Positions 55,360 to 64,000 of a DNA stretch of 64,000 nucleotides are shown here, in pieces. A program made the position numbers and the translations under genes. The stretch comes from Uranotaenia lowii. Taxonomy: Eukaryota; Arthropoda; Insecta; Diptera; Culicidae. The notes below the pieces were generated by a model that was not told where the DNA came from, ran no database searches, and saw only the letters and a program-made list of their open reading frames with translations. The stretch is taken from the NCBI RefSeq assembly GCF_029784155.1, contig NC_073693.1, forward strand, positions 27,936,002 through 28,000,001, read 5' to 3'. Numbering within the stretch: the first letter of the stretch is position 1; every line of letters begins with the position of its first letter.

Positions 55360-56957
55360 CAGTGAACGAAAAAAGAATAGCACCACTATGTGTTTTGCTT
55401 GTTAAAATATGAATGTTTAAAAATCACCAAAATTTTCTTCCACAAATTGTTTTGAATTGTTTAACGGATAAATCAAGCATAAGTTTACTTATTTTGGACT
55501 TTGCAATTGGCGTAGAGGGCCTATGGAAAAACTATGGAAAAAGGGTGCGAAATAAGAATAGCACCACTAGTGTTTTTCAACAAAAACAAGATTATTTCTA
55601 AAAATTTACCGTTTATAAGTGAATAATAATGCTTCTACAAATTATTTGAATAGATATCAATATTTTAAGAAGTTTTCTAGAATTTTAAATATTTTCAAAG
55701 GTTTTAAAATGAGGTTTTAAGAGATGCTCCTCTAGCGTTTAGGGATTTGATACTTGACCTATTATACATTATAAAACTGCTTTATTTCTTCATTATTATT
55801 CATTTGTATGATGAAAATTGACGAAAAACAGATTTGAGGCTGAATTTGAATAAAAAAACAGGCTTCCAATTCAAAAATACTAATGTTTTTAAATAGTCAA
55901 ACGCTATTTTTCTAGTTTCAAGTCATAGATGGCAGCACTATCTTGCAATTAAACCGAATTGATGCCCATTTTCGAATATCTGGGATTAATTCAGGTGTGC
56001 TGGATGATTTTGGTCAAGAAATAAGTACTTTTTACCGTGTGACCGCCTTGGAAATTCTAAGATCATAATATCAAAAAATAAGAATTTCATCAAGGACCGA
56101 TAAAAGTGAATTTCTTGGACCGATAATAAGAATAATTTTGTACTTTCCGATGGATGGAGCTTGATGAACCAGATAACTAGCAGTATTATTGGTATGATTT
56201 GAAATTTAATCGGAAGTTGAGATGAGCAGGAATTTTGACGGTAGTATATTCTTGTGCTTGTGATTTTTTTTGCAAATACGGAAAAGATTTCTGCAGCGTG
56301 AACTCCTTCAAAACTGTGTTGGAAAACTACCTCGAAATGATGAATATGGGCCTAAATAAACCTGAAAAATCAATATTTGGTATTAACGGCAAGAGGGTGC
56401 TGTCATCTATGACTTGAAACTGGGAAAAGTGATGTTTAGTGAAGAAAATTTGAGTTTATGAATTCCAACCTGTTTTTTTCTGATTTAAAATAAATCGAAA
56501 ATGTTTGATTCATCTTTTCACGTCTTTTTAATGAAGAAAGTTAGAAGTTTGGTAAAGAATTACAGCTCAAATATCAAATTCCTTAGTTCTAGAAGAGCAA
56601 CTCTTAAAACACCAATTTGAAACCTTTGAAAATCTTTGGAATTCTTGAAAATTTCTTAAAATGCAGTTATTCATTCAACTAATTCGTAGCAGGATTATTA
56701 TTCACTTTTACACAGTAAATTTTAAGAAATAATCTTGTTTTTGTTGAAAAACACTAGTGGTGCTATTCTTATTTCGCACCCTTTTTCCATAGTTTTGGTC
56801 CTCAACGCCAATTGCTTAGTCTAAAAAAATTAAATTATCCTTGATTTATCCGTTAATTAATTCAAAACAATTTATAGAAGAAAATTTTGGTGATTTTCAA
56901 ATATTCATATTAAAACAAGCAAAACACATAGTGGTGCTATTCTTATTTCGCTAACTG
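55360..56957. mobile_element. 1.6-kb foldback with TA flanks and doubled terminal motifs
   Basis: The arms 55360-55938 and 56397-56957 are imperfect inverted repeats around a loop of about 458 bp. The ends are CAGTGAACGAAAAAAGAATA and its diverged complement, each next to TA. The end motif AAGAATAGCACCACTA occurs twice in each arm, once at the tip and again near 55556 and 56753, an arrangement recalling the doubled transposase sites of some Tc1-like elements. The inner stem ends in AAGTCATAGATGGCAGCAC. No intact transposase frame is present, so I treat it as non-autonomous. Confidence 0.88.
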
Positions 56958-57211
56958 TAGTAATTTCCAATTATTTTGATTTTTTTATGGAAATTTAAAA
57001 AATCTGGATAATGGTAAAAAATGTAATCACCCTTACTGTCACGCCTTTTTCAAACGAGCCAGTAATTTTTGTTTTATTCAAAAAATGATTATAATTTTAA
57101 TGGCATGTTTGGCGGAATGGAAAACTAGAGAGAATTTTATTTTTTAGAAATTGAAAGAAAGGTGGAAAGACAGGCATTAGTGCGCCAATAGGAGAAAGCT
57201 TAATAGGTGTT

Positions 57212-57367
57212 GAAATTTTAGGCTAGAGGGCATGTTCCCAATTGTCTCGTTTTTGCTCTACACTAGCTAACTAGCTAAGTTTCTCATGTATAGTTAGCTA
57301 GTGTAGAGCAAAGGCGGGACAATTCATGGGAGCTTTTCATCAACATGCCCTCTAGCCTAAAATTTTG
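57212..57367. mobile_element. palindromic element, 156 bp
   Basis: AAATTTTAGGCTAGAGGGCA at the left and TGCCCTCTAGCCTAAAATTT at the right are perfect inverted repeats. An inner stem, TTGCTCTACACTAGCTAACTA with its mirror, adds a second pairing block. The interruption between the two blocks is asymmetric (GGAGCTTTTCATC on the right only). Confidence 0.85.
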
Positions 57368-58199
57368 AAGCTTTGCGCTATACTCTGTGTATTAGATTTT
57401 AATAATGTATTGAACATGTTGTGTTATTAATTTAAAAAGCTTTAAGAAAATGAAGCCTGGATGATTTTGAAAATAATTTGTACTCTCATTTGGATTACTG
57501 GTTGCTTTGAAACCAAATTAAATTAGTTGAATTTTTATCAAATTAATTGAATTATCATTTAACGTGTGTTTTAAAAGAACCCTGAAAGCTTTGTAAAAAC
57601 TTGAATAAATTTCATTAGAGCTTTGGTACCTGTTTTAATAAAGCACTCAATGCAAGCCAAGTTTAAAAACTGGATTTATAGATCTGGGCATGATCAAACT
57701 GACAATCGAGAAGAACGTATACACGCTTAAACTTTTTTTTATCTTTTTTAGAAAAAGCATATCCTGTTTTAAAACCATGCTTTGAGAAAAACGGGGCTCA
57801 AAATGAAATAGTTCATCTGAAAAATAAAAACAACTTTGTTTCATCCGCATTCAAATTTAAAATTGTTGAAAACGCAGGTTTCAATGGTGGAATAGAGTTA
57901 TCTTCAGTTTCGTCTGGGAGGTCATAAGAATACAACTATATTAATAAGCGATAGCTAATTGTCACTTTCCATTCCTTATAATCCCTAACCGGGAAAGTAA
58001 TCTTTTCTCAATAAGTACTTTGATAATATGTGGCAACACTGTTGTATTACCAAAAACCCAATTTGAGTATTTTCGTCTAACCGTGTGATGATGTAACATT
58101 TGAACTGCGTTTATCATCATCACCTGTCATCAGCAATCATGGATCTATTGTTTTCGATTGCGAATTGAACATAGCAATAGGAACCAAAACAAACAATGT

Positions 58200-58680
58200 T
58201 TTGGTTCTGCCCGTGGCAGCTGTGTTGAACTGTCAACATAGCCTTGTGTTGAAGAAATTTTACAAAGGCTGAGGTATGTATTTAGAAGGTTTTGAACAGA
58301 AATAAACGACATTTCATTGATTTTCTTCCATCTTCCAATACAGCATAATGGAATTTACAGTTCTCGAAAAGTTTCCGATTTTCTCAATTGGGAACAAGTC
58401 CATCATAATGTTCCTACAAAAATCTGATTCGTTGTCCTTACATAGAGGACAACGACCAAGTAACAAGAGTTTTTGCGATGGTCATCCGGAAAGTGTTGAA
58501 AGTCTGACGGGGGCACAAAAAGTGTGGAAAATAAAAACAAAGGATTTCAATGTAAATCGATCCATTTTAAGTAAAATTATTCTACCTTAACCAGCATGAA
58601 ACATTAAATTGATATTTTTTAATGCAACATTCTGAATATTAATTAGAATGGTCCAAATAAAATAAAGTTATGTGTGTATA
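58200..58680 (+). other. candidate small transcription unit with a 70-bp intron
   Basis: GAG-GTATGT at 58271 and a pyrimidine-rich ATACAG ending at 58343 bracket a 70-bp potential intron of typical insect size. An ATG follows at 58348 and opens an 80-codon frame (58348-58590) with no domain I recognise. AATAAA lies near 58656. All pieces of a small gene are present in order, but each is common by chance in A+T-rich DNA, and there is no homology to support it. It may be part of the repeat-rich region that follows. Confidence 0.2.
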
Positions 58681-58963
58681 AAAATCGAAAGAACACGTTG
58701 TTAAAGATCATTGACTATCCTTATACTCAAAAGAAAACAACACAAATAGTTGCATGAATGCCTTTTGCCATGCAAAAAATCGAAATGTTCTCATTCATTG
58801 CGTTTAATTTTTCTTTCTCAAAATTGGATGAATCCATCATGAGTATTGTGTATTCCATTAAGAGAAACGTCAAACGAAGCTGTGATTCAAGCTCTTATAA
58901 AAGTCTCATAAACCTGGTAATGGAAACTGTTTTATTACAACATTTTTTAACTGGCATAAAATA

Positions 58964-59150
58964 CCCAGACAACTATTTGGTGGGTATTTCGAATTTGCAA
59001 CGCAAATATACGTGCAAATATACGTGTAAACATATCGTATATACTGCAGCAAAACCGGTATATACGTGTTATTTTGGAGGCCCTATAGGTACATTAACAC
59101 ACATATTCTTGATTTGGATTGTTTTGAATAACGATTTGCAGGACTTGTCA
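58964..59150 (+). repeat. left-end copy of the CCCAGACAAC element
   Basis: CCCAGACAACTATTTGGTGG and the following phrases (TATTTCGAATT, ACGTGTAAACATATCGTA, GCAGCAAAACC, TTGATTTGGATTGT) recur in order at 60088-60240. No matching right end is found close by. A 154-codon open frame (58758-59222) reads across it and is probably fortuitous. Confidence 0.75.
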
Positions 59151-60087
59151 TGCGCATCATTCACGACTACCCTGATTATTGTTGGAAGATACTACAATTT
59201 ACATCATCATATAGATGATTGAGGTTGTAATCTTGTAGGTCTCGCTAAATATGCTATTGGGAATATTTTTATATACGACATTTTTCGTAGCAATATGGAA
59301 AGTTTGACGACTTATTTGGTCGTCTTTTGCGACTTGAGTGCAGGGCTCTCATTTTCCGTCAGTTGAATAAAAATTAGATAATTTTTTTTTGTATTTTAAA
59401 CAAATTGGTTTATTCATCCTCAACAATAATAATAACAAGATTATTTCATAGAAATGCGTTTTTTGCAGTCCAATTCAAGTTTATATCGTACAAATTTATT
59501 ATTTGCCTGATCGCTGATTTTTTTCAACGTTCATGAAGTTATTGTTAGTAGCTGGACTTGATCCCCTGACGATACGATCTGCAGCTCATGATGGTTCCTC
59601 GACGCTATCTGGAATATATAAATTCAAGAGGATTTGCTTCAAAGGCATTAAACCAAAAGCAAATCGTACTTAAATCTTTTGAATCGTAGAACACTTCATC
59701 GATGGTCTAAAAATAGATCAACATTTTGAAGTCTCCTTTAATACGATTCTAATCCTCGATGTCTTATTATCATAAACGATTTTATTGAACTTATTTGTAT
59801 TCTTTTACGAATGCTAGCAAATACGATTTACGAAAATCAAACATGCGAATTAATTGGCATAGGTTTACGATTGCATGCACATTATTACGAATCAATGCAG
59901 TTATATACGATTTTATAGCATAAATCTCCAAGTGGCAAGCAAAGTTGCGAGCTTATTTTCTTTTTGCTAAGATCTAACACCTGGTTATTATGATAATATA
60001 AATCGTATTTAATGTTAAAAAAAAATCTTAATTCGAATTATTTTATGCATAGCACGACCAAATCTGTCAATTATGGCTGATCATCGT
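59151..60087. repeat. TACGA-studded region between CCCAGACAAC ends
   Basis: ATACGA, TTACGA, ATTACGAAT, AATCGTA and related pentamers recur many times (for example near 59275, 59570, 59741, 59806, 59821, 59829, 59866, 59886, 59909 and 60004). This density is not seen in the rest of the window. There is no coding frame of note. Confidence 0.5.
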
Positions 60088-60617
60088 CCCAGACAACCAT
60101 TTGGTGGGTATTTCGAATTCGCAACACAAAAATACGTGTAAACATATCGTACTGAATACAGCAAAACCAATATATACTTACTATTTTGGATTCCATATAG
60201 GTGCATAAGCACACATTTTCTTGATTTGGATTGTATTGTCGTAATAAAATCATGCAATGTATACAAAAACGATAAAGAATACGCCTGGGCCGCACTTTGT
60301 AAGTGCAGATCTACGAAAATGAGTTTAAATTACATTGTATGCGATATAATCTGTAAAATAAAATACATCTTTTGATTGTCTGGAGTATATCGGTCGTTTC
60401 ACAGATTTTTTGTGAATTTTCGTACTCAAAGGTCGAGTTCATATGTACATAAATACGAGTCTCTCTTCTTGTCGTTATAAAATCATGCAATGCATTTAAA
60501 TACGATAAAAAATATGCATGGGCGGCACATTGTAGGTGTAGATATACGAAAATGAGTTTAAATAAAATTCTATACGATATAATCTGTAAAATAAAATTTG
60601 ACTTCTGGTTGTCTGGG
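60088..60617. mobile_element. element with CCCAGACAACCA inverted ends and TACGA motifs
   Basis: 530 bp. Left end CCCAGACAACCA, right end TGGTTGTCTGGG, perfect 12-bp inverted repeats. Inside, a block with ATAAAATCATGCAATG, TACGAAAATGAGTTTAAAT and CGATATAATCTGTAAAATAA occurs twice, at about 60242-60362 and 60477-60592. A target duplication is not obvious. I cannot assign a superfamily. Confidence 0.75.
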
Positions 60618-63600
60618 TAGTTTTAAAACTATTTTAAAAATGTTTTACAACTGTTTTAAGATTTTCACAGTCAGAATTCGGGAAATTAATCTTTTTAAAA
60701 AACAATAAAAAATGTCTTATGTTACCTTTAAAATGTAGAAAACCAACCTTAAATTCGTATTTTTATTAGAAGAAAAAATGCTTAAAATGTGATCAAACTT
60801 CATTTTCTTTGAAGCGCGCATATGTTTTGAAGCTTTTTGTATATATTTCACCAGAAACCTTAGGTTGCAGGATGTTTTATGCCAAGATATATATGAATGA
60901 AAATATTTTTAAAATTATTTAAGTGCAATCTTCACAGATCACCAAATGTTTGCTAGGGTAAGCTATAACATGTGAAATAAAAACACGTTACAGAATGTTC
61001 TCACTATAAAATTTCTATCAGATTTCATGACGAAGTTTTAAAAGAGCTGTGGGTAGTCTTAAGAATGATCTGAAAGGTTTCCTAAAGCTATATCTATAAG
61101 ATCGAATAAAACTAGTCTGTTGGATGTTTTATAATAGCTTGTAGAATTGGCTATACAGACATTGTCAAGTCAGGGCCAACTAGTCCATATGTTAGCTTTA
61201 GTTGTGCTAAAACATAGATTGCGCTTTAGCTTATAAAGTAGCTTTAGGAAATAATCTTAAGCTAGCTGTGAAGGTTGGCATAAAACTTAAATATGTTACT
61301 TGTCATCCATGAGTTTTAGAATGATAACAGTTTATAATAGTCCGGAAAAGTGAACTCACGTCACGGTGGAATGTGTTTTTAGATCATCTTCTATTTTTGT
61401 GCCGAACACCATCTTTCGTGAACCTCAAATTTATTTTAGTCAATTTTGGTAAGAATCGGTTTGATAACTGGTAAAAAAACTCTTTCATACAAACTCAATT
61501 GTTTCTGAACATGAAAACCCCATATTCATTAGAAACTTTCAAAAAGCTTTTGTGTCTTGAATTCGTGTATTCAACGATTCACTTTCACTGCAAAACCAGC
61601 TCCCCAAAAGCTCGTCGTTCTCCCCGATTTTTGCCCCTCTAAAGTCAGTTTTCAAGCAAAGCCCCATAGAACTTCATCGGAGCTTGAAATAGAAAATCTG
61701 TCCGTGTGATCCGACTAGCATTGGTTGGTGTTTCCATTGCGAGAAAACTTTTGCCTCGTGTGACATTATCTGCTGCTTTTCCTCCGCTACGCCCAAGCTA
61801 CTGATGTCAGAGTCTTCCAATAGGAAGCGGAGAGGAACTAACGAATTTCCTCCGGAGTTTTTCAAAGTCTGACTACTAGTCGTTCTGGAAGTGGAAAAGC
61901 AGCAGGAAAAATGACACTCGAACCAGTCATTTTGCCGTTTGTCACTCACTTTCGTTTGTTCGTTTCTACAAGTGTTCCACTTTATTTTCCCCGGTTTGTT
62001 TCGAGTTGCCGGGATTTTATTCCGATTCGAATGAAGTTGAAGCGTGTGTCGGATTAGAGCTTGTTTTCATCACCCGTTAGAGTAATGTTTGAGAAAGTTT
62101 TCGGAAATCTCGAGAACGTGAGATAAAGTTGGTCGACCACAATTGAATGCCGATTTCATTGGAATTCAAAAGCAGACTGCTACATTCAAAGTTTATGGGT
62201 AACTCTTTTCACTCGAGGAGCGGGTTATTCAGAAATAAGAACCGATATCTAAATTTTCCAAATCAGAAAACAAGCACTCGAGTCGATACCTTTCGTTTGG
62301 CGAAGAGCGAGACGACCAATGGAATAACCCAGAACCCAGATAACGACCATAAGTTTGCCCATTCAAACTCATTTTAAAGTGGCTCAAAAAATAAACCTAC
62401 TAAAAAAGTTATTCCCATTCATCGCTGGGGCTGGCAAAAGAAAATGAAAGGAGCAAAAAATAAAGCTCGTAACGCACTTCTCCCAAGACTCTCGAAAACC
62501 TGGCTGGCGAAATTCTGACCGGTTGGCTGGCGAAGGTAAAAGCGAAAGAAATTGCTTTGTTGTACACCTGGCTAACCAGAGGAGATGAAAAAAAAAAGGA
62601 AAAAAATGAATGTTTCATTCTTCATCCACCAACCCCCAATTTGTGGGCCAAAGAAATTTCTTCATCCCTCCGAAAGAAGAGACGTTGTAATTTTTTTTGT
62701 TCCTCTGTTGTTGTTACCAGCTTGCTTCTTCATTTAATTTTTCTCCTGAAATGAGAAAGTAGCAAAGTTTCATACACTTTTTTTCCTTTTCCTCTCATCC
62801 TTGGAGTTGCATTGTGAGCCTTTTTGTCCAGAAGTTGTTTAAGTCGGATTAATTCATATTAGGGGATGGACTTGTTTGAAAGCTTTAAAATTCTCTGGGT
62901 TTTGGGGTTGGGGAAAACTTGAATGAAAGTTTATTTTTTGCACAAGCTGTCCGAAACAGTAGCTAGCTTTGCAAATCTGCATCGGACTGTATGCGATGAT
63001 GCGGTGAGCTCATGCAGTTTGTATTAAGTTTTTTTTCTTCGCCCTCAATGTCTTATGTAAAGGGGTATATTTTGGTAGGCCCACGGATATTAACTTCAGC
63101 TAATTAAGGTGCCGAGAAACATTTCCTGGTGCAGTAAACTTTGGTAACCTAACTCTTTTGTATCCGGTAATAAGAATGGGCCCCACTCTGCATTGTTCTT
63201 GATCAGGTTTGAGCAAAGTATTAAGAGTGTGCTCATGAATGAATGTGAAAGGGCTGTCAAAATTGAGCGGAACAAAAGCCATTATCCGTGTTAAAAGTTT
63301 TAGGCTGATGTCAAAGGATTTTTGTAGTTATTCAAGTGAGAGTTTAACTTTAATAATAGGATGCTTCAAATTCGTACTTTTCTGGTGTCGCAAAATTTGG
63401 TCCTTTTTGGTATAAAAAAACAGGAATTGGTCTTCAAAATTTATAAAAAAAAACAGATGAAGGTATTCTTGTTTTGGTAGCGTAGGAGAGAATAAAACTT
63501 TCTGTTGGAGATTTAATGCTGACTTGACTTGAACTTTTTTCAAAATCTTCTAAGCAACAGGTATTGTGATTGAAGAAAGTTGCTACGAGAGTATGAAAAT

Positions 63601-63769
63601 CCTTTTCAACTTATTCCAGTAAGATTGATGTGAATTATTTCTGAACAAATTTAGGCCACACGAGAATTTCCCAACTTGTGTTATAGTTTTGACGTAGCAC
63701 AAATTTTACAAAATCTTAGTATGATAAAAAAGCTAGGTAATCTGTTTTCAATCTCCTATTCTTTTCTTT
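60618..63769. other. no gene or repeat recognised
   Basis: A+T-rich to about 61.5 kb. From about 61.6 to 63.05 kb the composition is more balanced and lacks the repeats found elsewhere. Open frames at 61674-61949 (- strand), 62147-62377 and 62409-62618 (- strand) have no recognisable domain. It could be conserved non-coding DNA; there is no evidence for a function. Confidence 0.35.
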
Positions 63770-63943
63770 TATTTTTGATCGTTTTGCTTTTTTTTGTTTA
63801 TGGCATTCGCGACTTTATCAACGTTGCAGTTGGTGGATCGTTATTGAAAAACTTATCCGGTACAACTGTTTCTTTACTCTTTGGCTCGAACTCGCGAACA
63901 TTGGCACAGGGGACAACAGGCTTGCCAACTGAACTATATCACA
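63770..63943 (-). mobile_element. tRNA-derived SINE, copy 3
   Basis: On the - strand, the head TGTGATATAGTTCAGTTGGC (right side, one change in box A), box B CGCGAGTTCGAGCC near 63885-63898, and the body GGATAAGTTTTTCAATAACG through GTCGCGAATGCCATAAA agree closely with copy 1. The A-rich tail diverges after that point. The target duplication is not certain. Confidence 0.88.
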
Positions 63944-64000
63944 TGTTTTAAGTTAAGTTGTATTCACATCCAGGTTAAAAATGTTTTTTTCATTTTCGGC

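Noticed and set aside
56235..56417. Possible remnant of a Tc1-type transposase in the loop of the 1.6-kb foldback (SFKTVLENYLEMM stretch)
   Set aside because: The resemblance is weak, the frame runs into the palindromic arm, and no catalytic Asp/Glu context is visible.
58758..59222. 154-codon open frame
   Set aside because: It reads through the end of a repeated CCCAGACAAC block, and the protein has no recognisable domain.

Overview
This window looks like gene-poor, transposon-rich chromosomal DNA from an insect, most likely a mosquito (Culicidae). The reasons are a strongly A+T-rich composition with no bacterial-style gene packing, non-LTR retrotransposons of the R1 and Jockey types, tRNA-derived SINEs, many terminal-inverted-repeat elements with TA, TTAA or 8-bp target duplications, and some repeat tails (around 20.03-20.17 kb) that resemble repeats I remember from Aedes DNA. 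The mosquito assignment is inference; the insect-like transposon content is seen directly. I found no host protein-coding gene that I can support. The only intact long reading frames are the two ORFs of one Jockey-type retrotransposon.

Layout. 0-2.8 kb: a broken R1-clade retrotransposon on the + strand (endonuclease, reverse transcriptase and C-terminal fragments in shifting frames). 4.4-6.0 kb and 7.4-8.6 kb: two large arrays of related 9-bp units; the second is uninterrupted and uniform for about 1 kb. 11.3-12.5 kb: a 1.2-kb foldback element with 542-bp arms and TA flanks. 13.5-19 kb: MITEs with AAGGTTGCC-like ends, a foldback built of the same 9-mer motif as the satellites, and a diverged duplication. 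20-21 kb: a mosquito-like repeat tail, a hammerhead-like motif and a complete SINE with target duplication. 24.7-25.5 kb: an 856-bp insertion between two identical 24-bp direct repeats.

26.4-31.5 kb is a nested pair: a 4,355-bp Jockey-type element on the - strand, with 14-bp target duplications and both ORFs open, sits inside a roughly 730-bp TTAA-flanked MITE. 31.9-36 kb: a near-perfect palindromic MITE, a cluster of CACAGAA-rich MITEs, a 100-bp hairpin joined to a retroelement-like tail, and another palindromic element. 39.8-47.8 kb: MITEs rich in CCCGG, foldbacks, and a hAT deletion derivative with an 8-bp target duplication and a recognisable C-terminal transposase fragment. 51.7-57.4 kb: a second SINE, two hAT-like MITEs, small palindromes and a 1.6-kb foldback. 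58-60.6 kb: a candidate small spliced transcript and an unusual region studded with TACGA motifs and ended by CCCAGACAAC repeats. 60.6-64 kb: mostly unannotatable sequence and a third SINE copy.

Functionally, the Jockey element is the only plausible source of active enzymes here. The SINEs would need LINE machinery, and the MITEs would need hAT, Tc1/mariner-like or piggyBac-like transposases encoded elsewhere. The remaining sequence (for example 9.2-11.3, 20.8-24.6, 35.9-39.0, 47.8-51.7 and 60.6-63.7 kb) shows no gene, RNA or repeat that I can defend.
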